Source of the DNA: Ardenticatenales bacterium
GTDB taxonomy: Bacteria; Chloroflexota; Anaerolineae; Promineifilales; Promineifilaceae
Assembly: GCA_020634575.1 (NCBI GenBank)
Contig: JACKBM010000047.1
Location: 1-54,986, forward strand
Direction: 5' to 3'
DNA: 54,986 nt
Below are positions 1 through 11,613 of this stretch, one piece after another (position 1 is the first letter of the stretch; each line of letters opens with the position of its first letter). The position numbers were made by a program, and so were the translations under genes. The notes beneath the pieces were generated by a model, which worked only from the letters and a program-made list of their open reading frames with translations, was not told where the DNA came from and searched no databases.

Positions 1-2
1 CC

Positions 3-323
3 AATGACGGCGCGGCGATGCCGGCCATTACGCCGGAAGACCGAGCCCGTGAACGAGCGCCTGAAGGTATCAGCATGGTTGAGTTGCTGGGGCTATTTCG
101 TACTCGTCGCCTGCAAAATTGCGCTACGGTGCGGACCTTTGCCCCGGAACCGCTGGCTCACACCGTCACCTATCAGGAATATGGCGCCTTCGCCGCCTGG
201 GATTTCCTGCTGGAATGGCCCTACCACGATCTGAGCCATCTCGCCCAGATCGGCGACATCATCAAAGCCCAGCTTGTGCCGGGCTTGAGCGAGACCATGG
301 CGAAAGCGCTGGGCGAAGCTTGA
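3..323 (+). CDS. DinB-like protein, 3' end only
   Basis: The open frame enters from the left edge, so the true start lies outside the window; about 106 codons remain. The segment WPYHDLSHLAQIGDIIKAQL resembles the last helix of DinB/YfiT-type four-helix proteins, where a histidine of the HxxxHxxQI pattern helps bind a divalent metal. Members include bacillithiol S-transferases and uncharacterised DinB_2 proteins; the remnant is too short to choose. Its TGA stop at 321-323 directly abuts the stop of the convergent acyltransferase gene, so no terminator fits between them. The visible ATG at 18 is internal, judging from in-frame coding upstream. Confidence 0.6.
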   Translation, partial: NDGAAMPAITPEDRARERAPEGISMVELLGLFRTRRLQNCATVRTFAPEPLAHTVTYQEYGAFAAWDFLLEWPYHDLSHLAQIGDIIKAQLVPGLSETMAKALGEA

Positions 324-1118
324 TCACCAACCAGCAAACGTAGATGTGATGTAATCGACAATCTCTTTGTGGGCTTCGCGGCCGTTGCCGGTGACGGTGA
401 CCGGGGCGCCAAAGCGCATATGGATCGGCCGGTCACGCCGCAGCGGGCCAAAATCGCGGATCAGTTTGCCATTGCCCCAGAAATCCGTCTTCACCGCCAC
501 CGGCACAATGCGGACGCCCGCTTTGCGCGCCAGCTTGACGGCCAGGGAGTTAAAGGATTCCGGGTCGCAATCCTCGCGGCGGGTTGATTGGGGAAAAATG
601 ATCAGGGATAAACCGCGCTCAATCCGGGCAGCCCCTTCCTGCAACACCTTTTGCAGATCCTCGCGTGGGTTGTCACGCTCCAGAGGAATGGGGTCGGTCG
701 CGGTCAGAAATCTGCCAAACACGGGATAATCTAGCAAGGAAGCCTTCACGACAAAGGTCGTATCCTTAAACGGCAGGATGAGACCCGGCATGACAAAATT
801 TTCCAGCGCGCTCATATGGTTGCTGGCAAAAATCAGGGGTTCGCTCAGCTCTCGATATTGCTCAAAGCCCTGAATGTGGAAACGGCCGCCGCAACCTTCG
901 ACCAGGGACATGATCTCCTGGGCCACCCGGGTAAAAACATCAGCGTTGTAATGGCCATCGCGCACATCGCGCCCGCCACGCCAGAAAATTTTGGCGATCT
1001 GGCTGACGAAGTAGGCCCGCGTGCCCAGAGCCAGCCGATCACCCAGGAGGCGCGGCTTTCCGGCCGGTGTACGGTATTCGTTGCCGGTGAACTGGTACAG
1101 AGAGGAAACGCCAGGCAT
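324..1118 (-). CDS. PlsC-type lysophospholipid acyltransferase family protein
   Basis: 264 residues, usual for 1-acyl-glycerol-3-phosphate acyltransferases, which add a fatty acyl chain to a lysophospholipid at the inner membrane. The catalytic block I is present as NHMSALE (His101, Glu106, an HX4E form of HX4D), and block III reads FPQSTRR near residues 175-181 instead of FPEGTRS. No clear transmembrane helix precedes block I. The start lies 5 nt after the stop of the upstream C45 gene, so both are probably on one mRNA; no strong Shine-Dalgarno is seen. The altered block III suggests a substrate other than standard phosphatidic acid precursors; that is inference. Confidence 0.8.
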   Translation of the reverse strand: MPGVSSLYQFTGNEYRTPAGKPRLLGDRLALGTRAYFVSQIAKIFWRGGRDVRDGHYNADVFTRVAQEIMSLVEGCGGRFHIQGFEQYRELSEPLIFASNHMSALENFVMPGLILPFKDTTFVVKASLLDYPVFGRFLTATDPIPLERDNPREDLQKVLQEGAARIERGLSLIIFPQSTRREDCDPESFNSLAVKLARKAGVRIVPVAVKTDFWGNGKLIRDFGPLRRDRPIHMRFGAPVTVTGNGREAHKEIVDYITSTFAGW

Positions 1119-1123
1119 AGTCG

Positions 1124-2212
1124 CTAAACAGTGAATTCTTCGTATTCGGTTGCGGCCGGGTTGCCCCAGGCGGCCCAGAACCGGCCGGTCCGCGGCTGCA
1201 TAATCGCCGCCCCGCAGGTTTCCACATGGAATGGCTCCGAAGGCACAGCCACCACATCTTCATGCCCCGTCAGGGCAATCAGGTCATCCAGGGTCACCTT
1301 TCCCTTCTCAGTCAACCGATAGGCCGCCGCCAAACGTGATTCAGAGTTGAGTTGTGAATCTGGATGGCGCGGCCGGCAGAGAGCGATGGTCTCAGCCAGC
1401 AGACAATGGTTGGTGTGGGCAATCACCTGGCCATCCAGTGGCGTCACATGTTTATGAGTCGACATCGCCTCGATGTTGTAGCCGCGATTGTGCTTGTCGT
1501 AGATCTGGTAGTTGTGAGCACCGGCCAGATCCGCGTCCATGATGCAGGCCAGGGCATCTTCAAGGTTGGTCTGTTGCAGCGCCTTGCGCACCACAAAGGT
1601 CCAGGTGACGCCAATCTGGCCGTCACCACCCAGCAGGTTGTTGATGCCTACGGCGATACCGGCGCTGTTCATGCCGATCATGCCGACGCAGCCGGTGATG
1701 GTAAACAGCAGTGACGACGGCCCTTCGTTGGGGCTGACGCGCAGGAGCATCACGTAGGGCGTGGCCGAATCATGCATGTCCCAGGTCTGGCCAAAAAAGC
1801 CGGCCCCCTCGGCCGTAACGGCATCGGGAATGAGAAAGGCAGTGCAGTCGTCGTGCGGGTCCATGTCCACGACCGGCTCCGGCTGGCGGCGGGCCACCGT
1901 GTAAACCGTATCCACAAAATCGGTAAAGCCGTTGACGATGATCAGCTCGGGGATGGAGACGCCGGTCGCATCGGCCGTACCCTGAAGTTCTTCCATCAGC
2001 TCCGGCGCGTACGCCTGGTGCAGCGGCACCATCGCCTCCGCCACGCCGATCACCTCACGGGCGGTCAGCGGATGGCCGGTCCATTGCCCGCTGGCCGTCA
2101 ATGCCACCCGATCCTCGGCAAACATGCGAATCTCATCGGCAAACTTCTGGCCGTGGGCATAGCCCATCTCGTAGTAGCTTCCGGCCAACTCAAGCAGGCG
2201 CAGTTTCTTCAT
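1124..2212 (-). CDS. C45 family Ntn-hydrolase / acyltransferase-like peptidase
   Basis: 362 residues from the ATG at 2212, chosen because GGAG lies about 8 nt upstream; a longer in-frame extension runs into an intergenic hairpin and looks noncoding. The fold is that of the isopenicillin-N acyltransferase/C45 family, whose proenzyme cleaves itself before a cysteine that becomes the N-terminal nucleophile. Here HDDCTAF places that residue at Cys123, followed by the family-type GQTWDMHDS and GMIGMNSAGIAVGINN segments. Such enzymes hydrolyse or transfer amide-linked acyl groups. No signal peptide, so probably cytoplasmic. The P1 aminopeptidase upstream and the acyltransferase downstream suggest an amide or peptide salvage operon. 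Substrate unknown. Confidence 0.82.
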   Translation of the reverse strand: MKKLRLLELAGSYYEMGYAHGQKFADEIRMFAEDRVALTASGQWTGHPLTAREVIGVAEAMVPLHQAYAPELMEELQGTADATGVSIPELIIVNGFTDFVDTVYTVARRQPEPVVDMDPHDDCTAFLIPDAVTAEGAGFFGQTWDMHDSATPYVMLLRVSPNEGPSSLLFTITGCVGMIGMNSAGIAVGINNLLGGDGQIGVTWTFVVRKALQQTNLEDALACIMDADLAGAHNYQIYDKHNRGYNIEAMSTHKHVTPLDGQVIAHTNHCLLAETIALCRPRHPDSQLNSESRLAAAYRLTEKGKVTLDDLIALTGHEDVVAVPSEPFHVETCGAAIMQPRTGRFWAAWGNPAATEYEEFTV

Positions 2213-2296
2213 GGCTGATCTCCGTTCGTCTTCTTTTCCGGCAGTTAGGACTGTCGTGTCGCCAAGTTTACCATTATTCCGGCTGAAAGGAATTGG

Positions 2297-2353
2297 CCGC
2301 AAATGGCGCGAATTTTCGCGAACATCATTGGCGAAAATTCGCGCCATTCGCGG
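2297..2353 (-). terminator. Long intercistronic hairpin between P1 and C45 genes
   Basis: Two 23-nt arms (2297-2319 and 2331-2353) pair across an 11-nt loop. The only non-Watson-Crick position is a G.U wobble in RNA of the minus strand, the strand on which both flanking genes are transcribed. There is no long U tract after it, so it may be an attenuator, RNA-processing site or 3'-end stabiliser and not a full intrinsic terminator. Confidence 0.6.
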
Positions 2354-2383
2354 CTACGCCACCATACCAGAATGGTCAGCAGC

Positions 2384-3487
2384 CTAACCTGCCAGCCGGT
2401 TATACTTCTGCAGGATGGCGCGTAGCTCGTCCTGGGGTAGTGCATGGACCGTGTTGCCGTTAATGCCGACCATCGTCTCCGCCGCCATCACGGCGTTGAG
2501 GATGGCCTCCTCGGTGGCCTGGGCGGTGGCCTCAAAGATGGGCGTGTTGTGCGGGTTGGGCAGGAAGTTGGCGCTGGCCATCGTCTGGGCACGGCCGGCC
2601 TCGGCGTTGGCTGTCGAGAAAGCAATGAAAATGTCGCCGGAGGAGTCAGAGCCGACGCCGCCGGTGCGGGCAATGCCCAGACCGGCCCGGCGGGCGACGC
2701 GCTTGAGCTGATGGGGCAAAAGCGGCGCATCAGTCGCCACGACGACGATGATGGAGGAACCGGCCGGTGCCTCACCCCAGGAATGAATCTCGGGCATCTT
2801 GTCCGTCATCTCCAGCCCCACCGGCAGGCCGCCCACCATGAGCTGATGGCGCCGGCCGAAGTTGGCCTGTACCAGCACGCCCACCGTGTAGGTCTCACCT
2901 TCGATCTCGATCAACCGCGACGCCGTACCGATGCCGCCCTTAAAACTGTAGCAAATCATCCCCGTGCCGCCGCCCACACAGCCTTCCGCTACCGGCCCGC
3001 TCTTCGCGCTGGCCAGCGCCTTGAAGACGTGCTCTTTTTGCACATGGAAGCCGTTAATGTCGTTTAGAACGCCATCGTATGTCTCGCCGACCACCGGCAG
3101 CGACCAGGCCGCCTCGGCCGATGGCGCCAGGTTATCCCGCTGCCATTCGATGACCGCCTGGTGGACCGTGCCCACCGCGTGGGTGTTGGTGATGGCCACT
3201 GGCCCATCCAAAAAGCCGGACTCTTCTACCCAGATCGTGCCGGTCATCTCGCCGTTGCCATTCAAGACAGCGTAGCCAGCCATCACCTTGTTGGTGCTGA
3301 AACCGGTCGGCAACACCACCGTAACGCCAGTCCGCACCGGCCCCTGGCCCACAACCAGACCGCCATCGCCCCGGATAATGGTCTCCTGGCCAACCAGGAC
3401 GCCGGCCACATCGGTGATCGCATTTAAGGCACCGGTCACGCCCGGCAGTTGAATGCCCAGTTCACGAGCTCGTTTTTTGCCTGACAT
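2384..3487 (-). CDS. P1 family peptidase (DmpA/BapA-type aminopeptidase)
   Basis: 367 residues. The second of two adjacent ATGs (3487) is preferred because AAGGAG then sits 6 nt away. P1 peptidases (L-aminopeptidase D-Ala-esterase/amidase, beta-peptidyl aminopeptidases) self-cleave before a serine to give alpha and beta subunits. The conserved SGDIFIAFSTAN block is at 283-294, making Ser283 the probable nucleophile; the residue before it is Ser where relatives often have Asn or Gly. VEESGFLDGPVAITNTHAVGT near 88-107 and a glycine-rich GGGTGMICYSFKGGIGTASR also fit. No signal peptide. The gene begins 11 nt after the fusion kinase stop, indicating cotranscription. The substrate could be D-amino-acid or beta-amino-acid peptides. 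Confidence 0.88.
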   Translation of the reverse strand: MSGKKRARELGIQLPGVTGALNAITDVAGVLVGQETIIRGDGGLVVGQGPVRTGVTVVLPTGFSTNKVMAGYAVLNGNGEMTGTIWVEESGFLDGPVAITNTHAVGTVHQAVIEWQRDNLAPSAEAAWSLPVVGETYDGVLNDINGFHVQKEHVFKALASAKSGPVAEGCVGGGTGMICYSFKGGIGTASRLIEIEGETYTVGVLVQANFGRRHQLMVGGLPVGLEMTDKMPEIHSWGEAPAGSSIIVVVATDAPLLPHQLKRVARRAGLGIARTGGVGSDSSGDIFIAFSTANAEAGRAQTMASANFLPNPHNTPIFEATAQATEEAILNAVMAAETMVGINGNTVHALPQDELRAILQKYNRLAG

Positions 3488-3498
3488 CATTTTCTCCT

Positions 3499-6821
<3,323 letters not shown>

Positions 6822-6822
<1 letters not shown>

Positions 6823-7679
6823 CAGGCACCGCCCTCGGCCGCCCGCGTCGCCAGGAGCTCAACCAGCATAGCCAGCAGCTCCTCACGCTCAGCCCCGCGC
6901 AGTCCCAGAGCCAGCTGGGCCTGGAGCAAACCATATTTCACACCGAGGTCGTAACGTGCGCCAGCCAGTTCGTAGCCCAGATACTTTTCGCGCCGCGCCA
7001 ACTCATCGAGAGCTGCGGCCAGCGTCACGGTGCGGGGATCAGCCGCTGCGCCAACCAGCGCCGGCAATATTTCCATGACGGTTGCGGTCAGAACGTGGAT
7101 GCCAAAGAGGCACAGGTAATGGCCCGCCCGCAAACCGGGCACCAGCAGCAGCTGCTCGGCCACAGTTGGCGTCGGTTTCTCCAAAACCCGTTCTGATCGA
7201 TAAAGGCCATGGCGCCCGGCGACCGGCCGGCCGCCCAACGTGCCGTAATACGGCAGCAGCCCTTCACGCGTTGCCTTCACAGCCGAGACGGCGCATTGCT
7301 CAGCCGCCGCCAGCCGCACCAGCTGGTCCGCACAACCGGCCTGGTCATAGCTGACGTACAGATGATCGCTGACCAGGTGTAAAAATGGTTCGCTGCCAGT
7401 GAACTCACGGGCACAGGCCAGCGCGTGGCCGTATCCCAGCGGCTCTGACTGGATGGCAAAGTGCAGCTGGCGAGCAAAATCCCCGGCGGCCGCCCGATAA
7501 CGGGCTTCATCACCCGGCGCGATGACGAGGCAGATATCGTTGATACCAGCACCGGCCGCTTCGGCCAGCAGCAATTGCAGGACCGATCGTTCCGCTCCGG
7601 CCTGGTCGACAATCGTCTGTAGGGGCAGACTGCGCTGGTCTGGACCCGCGGTCGTAATGACAGCTTTGCTGATTTTCAT
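6822..7679 (-). CDS. GalU-like nucleotidyltransferase with degenerate nucleotide loop
   Basis: 285 residues, about the length of UTP-glucose-1-phosphate uridylyltransferase. Overall order matches GalU: an N-terminal AVITTAG segment, EPLGYGHAL, an SDHLY site where the metal aspartate is expected, VLEKP, and the C-terminal [17 protein letters not shown]. The phosphate-binding loop is however GPDQRSLPL in place of GLGTRMLP, and the usual KxxPKE lysine is missing, so classic activity is doubtful. It may be a regulatory or scaffold partner of the fusion enzyme that starts inside its stop codon (one shared base at 6822). A GAGGAAG Shine-Dalgarno lies 5-6 nt before the ATG at 7679. First gene of the leftward operon. 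Confidence 0.72.
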
Positions 7680-7702
7680 GTGCTTCCTCTACAAACTGAG
7701 AT

Positions 7703-7765
7703 GGGTGGACATATGCCCACCCACCCTAAACGCCAGACCTGGGCAACAGCCAATTGGCCGTTGCC
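7703..7765. terminator. Two palindromes between lipoprotein and GalU-like genes
   Basis: A 20-nt near-palindrome (GGGTGGACAT then ATGCCCACCC, one mismatch) occupies 7703-7722 and a second of 24 nt occupies 7742-7765 with one mismatch that becomes G.U in minus-strand RNA. The second is followed on the minus strand by a short T-rich stretch, so it may end the cupredoxin-like transcript; the first is close enough to the GalU-like start to be an operator. Confidence 0.4.
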
Positions 7766-7803
7766 TGGTGTGGTTCAACTGTCGTGGCCGGCTCTCGCCG
7801 CGA

Positions 7804-8220
7804 TTACTGCGAAACGGTGATGGAGCCTTTTAGGGCGCCATCTTCAGAACATTCGTAACCGTAGGAACCAAATTGAGCAAACGCGTAAGTATAGCTGTCA
7901 CCAGGTTCCAGGACGCCCGAGTCAAAATCACTGCCACCAACAGCGTCGCGTTCGCGGACAACCAGGGGGCCACTGCTGTTGTTTACCCAGGTGATATCGT
8001 CACCAGCAGCGGCAAAAACGGGCGGGCATTTGTCACCTTCCAGCACAACGACCGTGCCGGGCAGCTCATCAATATTGACATCAGCGCCTTCATCCGAGCC
8101 ACCACTGTCGCCATCACTACTGTCGCCGCCACCGCAGGCAACCAACAGCAGGGCCAGGACAGCCATGGCCACAAGCGCAATCATACGTACACGTTTAATA
8201 TTTCCGGTTAGGTCCCTCAT
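7804..8220 (-). CDS. Cupredoxin-like lipoprotein lacking most copper ligands
   Basis: 138 residues. A signal peptide ends in the lipobox LLVAC (Cys29), followed by a Gly/Ser/Asp-rich linker to about residue 48, so the protein should be anchored on the outer face of the cytoplasmic membrane. The remaining 90 residues fit a cupredoxin sandwich: DDITWVNNSSGP, then SGVLEPGDSYTYAFAQFGSYGYEC, then GSITVSQ. In plastocyanin-like proteins the copper is held by His, Cys, His, Met; here only Cys124 is obvious, the first histidine is replaced within GPLVVRERD, and the later positions read SEDGALKG. A disulfide between Cys65 and Cys124 is an alternative. No strong Shine-Dalgarno precedes the start. Confidence 0.7.
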   Translation of the reverse strand: MRDLTGNIKRVRMIALVAMAVLALLLVACGGGDSSDGDSGGSDEGADVNIDELPGTVVVLEGDKCPPVFAAAGDDITWVNNSSGPLVVRERDAVGGSDFDSGVLEPGDSYTYAFAQFGSYGYECSEDGALKGSITVSQ

Positions 8221-8325
8221 CTTCTTCTAGCCTCATGTTCCCGTGCCAGAGCACTTGATGTATAGATTGGCAAATCGTTACGACGCTCCCAGACTCGGCG
8301 AAGTCAGGTTTTGAGCGTGGCGGCG

Positions 8326-8331
8326 ATTATA
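8326..8331 (-). promoter_or_regulatory. Candidate -10 box for the cupredoxin-like gene
   Basis: The minus strand reads TATAAT here, about 105 nt before the lipoprotein start, inside an otherwise noncoding gap of 113 nt downstream of the SDR gene. No good -35 was found, so the call rests on the hexamer alone. Confidence 0.3.
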
Positions 8332-8333
8332 TC

Positions 8334-9158
8334 CTAATCCCGCGCTGAAAAGGTATAGGGTTCAGCCCGGTCCGGCGAATCCTCCGGGATGGGGCTCAGC
8401 CGTGACCAGCCGCCATCCACCACGATAGTCTGCCCGCCGATGTGGCGGCTTTCGGCCCGGGCCAGGAACAGGACGGCATTGGCAATGTCGTCGACCTGGG
8501 CGGGCCGGCCGGTCGGCGTCACACCAGCCCAGTTGACGGCGTAATCCGGGTCGTCGGTGAGCGTTCGTTCAGTCACGGTTGCCCCCGGGCAAACAACATT
8601 GACGGTGATTTGATGCCGTCCAAGTTCGGCATGAAGCGTGGTGGCCAGATGGCTGATGGCTGCTTTGGTCATCCCGTACGCGCTCAGGTTGGGATAGCCT
8701 TGCAGGCCAGTTACAGAACTGGTCAGGATGATGCGGCCGTTGGTCGTTCCCAGGGCAATCATAAGCCGGGCAGCGGCCTGGGCGGTGAAATAAGAGCCCC
8801 GCAGGTTGACACCAACCAGCCTGTCGAAGGCGGCCGGCGTGTAGTCGAGGAACGGGCCGTAGTCGGTAATGCCGGCGTTGGCGCAGACGATGTCTAACCG
8901 GCCGGTCCGCCCCGCAAAATCCGCCAGCATCGCCTGGACCGCGGCCACATCGGCAATGTCGGCGCCATATGCAATAACCTGGGGTTGCGGCAGTTCAGCA
9001 TTTAGGCGGGCGGCGGCAGCGGTGGCCAGCTCGCCATCGACGTCATTCAGGGCAACCGTCGCCCCAGCAGCAGCAAAAGCGGCGCACAGGCCAAAACCAA
9101 TCCCGACGCCAGCACCAGTCACAAGGACCGATTTGCCAGCAAACAAACCATCAGCCAT
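8334..9158 (-). CDS. SDR family oxidoreductase
   Basis: 274 residues, a classical short-chain dehydrogenase. The Rossmann loop VTGAGVGIGFG is near residues 13-23, followed by a DVDG segment typical of NAD(H)-preferring members, then CANAGIT, a catalytic serine in ILTSSVTG and YGMTKAAI giving the YxxxK pair. The C-terminal VDGGWS is also standard. A strong GGAGGA lies just upstream of the ATG at 9158. It oxidises or reduces a hydroxyl/carbonyl on a sugar, polyol or lipid; the adjacent SMP-30/gluconolactonase-like gene makes a sugar-oxidation pathway (dehydrogenase then lactonase) a reasonable inference. Confidence 0.9.
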   Translation of the reverse strand: MADGLFAGKSVLVTGAGVGIGFGLCAAFAAAGATVALNDVDGELATAAAARLNAELPQPQVIAYGADIADVAAVQAMLADFAGRTGRLDIVCANAGITDYGPFLDYTPAAFDRLVGVNLRGSYFTAQAAARLMIALGTTNGRIILTSSVTGLQGYPNLSAYGMTKAAISHLATTLHAELGRHQITVNVVCPGATVTERTLTDDPDYAVNWAGVTPTGRPAQVDDIANAVLFLARAESRHIGGQTIVVDGGWSRLSPIPEDSPDRAEPYTFSARD

Positions 9159-9238
9159 TCATCTCCTCCAGTTTCTAAGCGCAAAAGGCGCAGACAGCCA
9201 GGCATTGCCCATCATTTCCCAATTTTACCCTCGCTGCC

Positions 9239-10108
9239 TTACTGGTCGGCAAAGCGATGAGCGAGCGTTCCCTGAACCCCGGTCTCAACCACAAACAGCC
9301 CGCCAGCATGAGGTTCACCGGTCTTGTCTGGTTTGTCGCCGCCGTGGGTCGTGATGTACAGGGTCCGCAAAGCGGGACCGCCAAAGGCGCAAGCGGTCAC
9401 GTTGGCCGCCGGCACCGCAACTTCGGCCAGCAGGGCGCCATCGACCGGGTCCCAACGCCGCACCGCCCAGCCGCCAAAATGGGCGATCCAGAGCTTGCCT
9501 TCAGCGTCGATAGCCATCCCATCCGGCACACCCGCAACCGCTGCAGTATCCACAACAACACGCGGCTCGCCTAGTGCGCCGCTTGCCTGGTCATAGGGAA
9601 ATGCAACCACGGAACGCGTGGGCGAATCGATGTAATACATCGTGCCGCCATCAGCCGTCCAGACCAGGCCATTCGAGATGGTCACGCCGGTCAGGCTGGT
9701 GTGGCAGCTGTGGTCCGGATCCAGGCGATAGAGAGCGCCAGCACCGGCCGCCCCAGCCAGCGCCATCGTGCCGGCCCAGAAGCGGCCCTCCGGGGAGCAT
9801 TTGCCGTCATTGAAGCGGTTGCTGGTTGGATGGTCAGCTGGCCGGGCCAGGTAAGCAAGCGTGCCGGACACCATGTCAAAGCGGGCAAAACCTTCCTTAA
9901 CCGCCAGGTAAACCGCCCCGGAGCGCCCCAGCACCACCGTCCCGACCAGCGCGCCCACATCATAGCTATGGTCACGACCAGTCGCCGCGTCAAAAACGTG
10001 CAGCGCCGGCCGATTGATATCCACCCAATAAAGCTGCCCGCTGCTTTCATCCCACCACGGCCCCTCGCCCAGGCTCGCCTGCGCATCGACCAATAATTCA
10101 GCCCTCAT
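9239..10108 (-). CDS. SMP-30/gluconolactonase/LRE family protein
   Basis: 289 residues from the ATG at 10108, which has AGGAAAGGA directly upstream; eight more in-frame codons exist upstream but lack a ribosome site. The family is a six-bladed propeller with one divalent metal held by Glu, two Asn and Asp. Matching segments are LGEGPWWDESSGQLYWVDI (Glu near residue 14), RFNDGKCSPEGRFWAGTM, TISNGLVWTADG and DGMAIDAEGKLWIAHFGG. These enzymes hydrolyse sugar lactones such as gluconolactone. It sits between the SDR gene and the aminotransferase, 27 nt after the latter's stop, consistent with a sugar-acid pathway. Cytoplasmic, no signal peptide. Confidence 0.88.
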   Translation of the reverse strand: MRAELLVDAQASLGEGPWWDESSGQLYWVDINRPALHVFDAATGRDHSYDVGALVGTVVLGRSGAVYLAVKEGFARFDMVSGTLAYLARPADHPTSNRFNDGKCSPEGRFWAGTMALAGAAGAGALYRLDPDHSCHTSLTGVTISNGLVWTADGGTMYYIDSPTRSVVAFPYDQASGALGEPRVVVDTAAVAGVPDGMAIDAEGKLWIAHFGGWAVRRWDPVDGALLAEVAVPAANVTACAFGGPALRTLYITTHGGDKPDKTGEPHAGGLFVVETGVQGTLAHRFADQ

Positions 10109-10132
10109 CGTCCTTTCCTTTTCAACTAACAA

Positions 10133-10146
10133 CTATTAGCTAATAG
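10133..10146. repeat. 14-bp perfect palindrome at an intergenic junction
   Basis: CTATTAGCTAATAG is its own reverse complement and covers the aminotransferase stop codon. It lies 24 nt before the SMP-30-like start. It may be a weak processing hairpin or a protein site. Confidence 0.4.
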
Positions 10147-11449
10147 CTAATCGCATCCCTTCCTCAAAAACCGCCAACGTCTTCTCCACATCCGCCGGCG
10201 TGTGGCTGGCACAGATATAAATAGGTTCGGTGCCGGCCGCTTCTGGCCAGACCCCATTTTCGATCATGTGGGCGAAGATACGTTGGGTCAGAGCCAGGTC
10301 ACATTTGGTGCGCAGGTCGCGCCAATCATGGGGCTGTTCCTCGGCAAAGCAGATACCGAACATGGCCGGGGTGCCGTTAATGATGAGCGGCGCGCCGAAG
10401 CGGCTGGCAATCTCTTTGAAGCCCTGGATGAGGGACCGGCCGGTCGCCTCCAGCCGCGCAAAGACTTCACCACTCTGAATACGCTCCAGGACCGCGTCCG
10501 CCGCCGCTGTGGAGACCACGTTGCCGGTGTAGGTGCCGCCCTGGAACACCTTGCCCGGCGCCAGGTGCATCATCAACTCGCGGCGCCCGCCAAAGGCCGC
10601 CACAGGATACCCGTTGCCCAACGCCTTGGCGTAGGTCGACAGATCCGGTATCACGCCAAACAATTCCCGCGCGCCACCTGGCGCTATGCGAAAGCCGGTC
10701 TTGACCTCATCGAAAATCAAGACGATGCCGTATTCGTCACATTGCTGGCGCACAAATTCCAGGAAGCCGGGCCGGGGCATGATCCCGTTGGCATTGCCCA
10801 GCATCGGCTCGATGATGATGGCGGCAATCTGCTGGCCCTTTTCGCGCAGCATCGTTCCCAGGATCTCCGGATCATTCCAGGGACAAACCTGAATCAAGCC
10901 GCGCAGCACCTCCGGCACCCCCTTGCTCTGCCGGTAAGCCCGCGGATAGTGCCGATCGCCGACAGCGGCCATCGGCGCACCAATGGTCGACCAGAGGACC
11001 GTATCATGCGCCCCGTGGTAGGAGCCCTCAAACTTGAGGATGAGATCCCGGCCGGTGTAGCCTCGCGCCAGGCGCAAAGCGTGCATCGTGCATTCTGAGC
11101 CGGTATTGGCCAGCCGCACCATCTCCACACCAGGGCACAGATCAATGATGCGCTCAGCCACGGAGACTTCATAGCGCTGGGTAGCCGCAAAACTGAGCCC
11201 GGAATCAATTGCTTCCTTAACCCGGTTGTTCACAAAGGGATCAGCATGTCCCAAAAGGATCGGTCCCCAGCCGAGACGATAATCGACAAACTCGTTGCCA
11301 TCAAAATCATAAAGGTGGCCCCCCTGCGCGTCCGCGACCACTGGTGAGGTTGTGTCACCATAGTAGCGATAATTCGAACTCACCCCGTAGGGCATCACCT
11401 CCATCGCTCGCTGGAAAAATGCCTGTGATTGTTTACCCTGGTTGTACAT
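10136..11449 (-). CDS. Class III aminotransferase (glutamate-1-semialdehyde aminomutase-like)
   Basis: 437 residues, a fold-type I PLP enzyme. The cofactor lysine is Lys275 in LSTYAKALGNGYPVAAFGG, with IFDEVKTGF at 245-253 supplying the aspartate that contacts the pyridine nitrogen, and ANTGSECTMHALRLARGYTGR near 114-134 binding the phosphate. The motif pattern is closest to HemL-type proteins, but it lacks heme-pathway neighbours, so a sugar-, amino-acid- or amine-transaminase role is equally possible. AGGAGG precedes the start by 5 nt. Together with the SMP-30-like and SDR genes it may form a small catabolic operon; that is inference from order and spacing. Confidence 0.85.
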   Translation of the reverse strand: MYNQGKQSQAFFQRAMEVMPYGVSSNYRYYGDTTSPVVADAQGGHLYDFDGNEFVDYRLGWGPILLGHADPFVNNRVKEAIDSGLSFAATQRYEVSVAERIIDLCPGVEMVRLANTGSECTMHALRLARGYTGRDLILKFEGSYHGAHDTVLWSTIGAPMAAVGDRHYPRAYRQSKGVPEVLRGLIQVCPWNDPEILGTMLREKGQQIAAIIIEPMLGNANGIMPRPGFLEFVRQQCDEYGIVLIFDEVKTGFRIAPGGARELFGVIPDLSTYAKALGNGYPVAAFGGRRELMMHLAPGKVFQGGTYTGNVVSTAAADAVLERIQSGEVFARLEATGRSLIQGFKEIASRFGAPLIINGTPAMFGICFAEEQPHDWRDLRTKCDLALTQRIFAHMIENGVWPEAAGTEPIYICASHTPADVEKTLAVFEEGMRLAIS

Positions 11450-11520
11450 ATGGCCTCCTGACTGGTCCTCACATTGTATGCCATCCGTCTAGCCCGTGAA
11501 AACAGCGCCGGCACCAACAG

Positions 11521-11564
11521 GTCATGTGACTGAACTGGGGCCAGCCGGCACTCCGTCATGTGAC
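11521..11564. promoter_or_regulatory. Two direct GTCATGTGAC repeats before a membrane-protein gene
   Basis: GTCATGTGAC occurs at 11521-11530 and again at 11555-11564, 34 bp apart (a little over three helix turns), in the divergent gap between the aminotransferase and the membrane-protein gene. Each copy has GTCA/TGAC dyad symmetry around a TG centre. A possible -10, TATGCT, is at 11576-11581, so the second copy would overlap the -35 region. The nearby response regulator is a candidate binder. Confidence 0.4.
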
Positions 11565-11613
11565 CATGCCCGATCTATGCTGAGAACAGTTAGCGAAACA
11601 TTTGGAGGACAGC

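Noticed and set aside
11602..11613. TTG at 11602 as the start of the membrane-protein gene
   Set aside because: It overlaps the GGAGGA ribosome site that serves the ATG at 11614.
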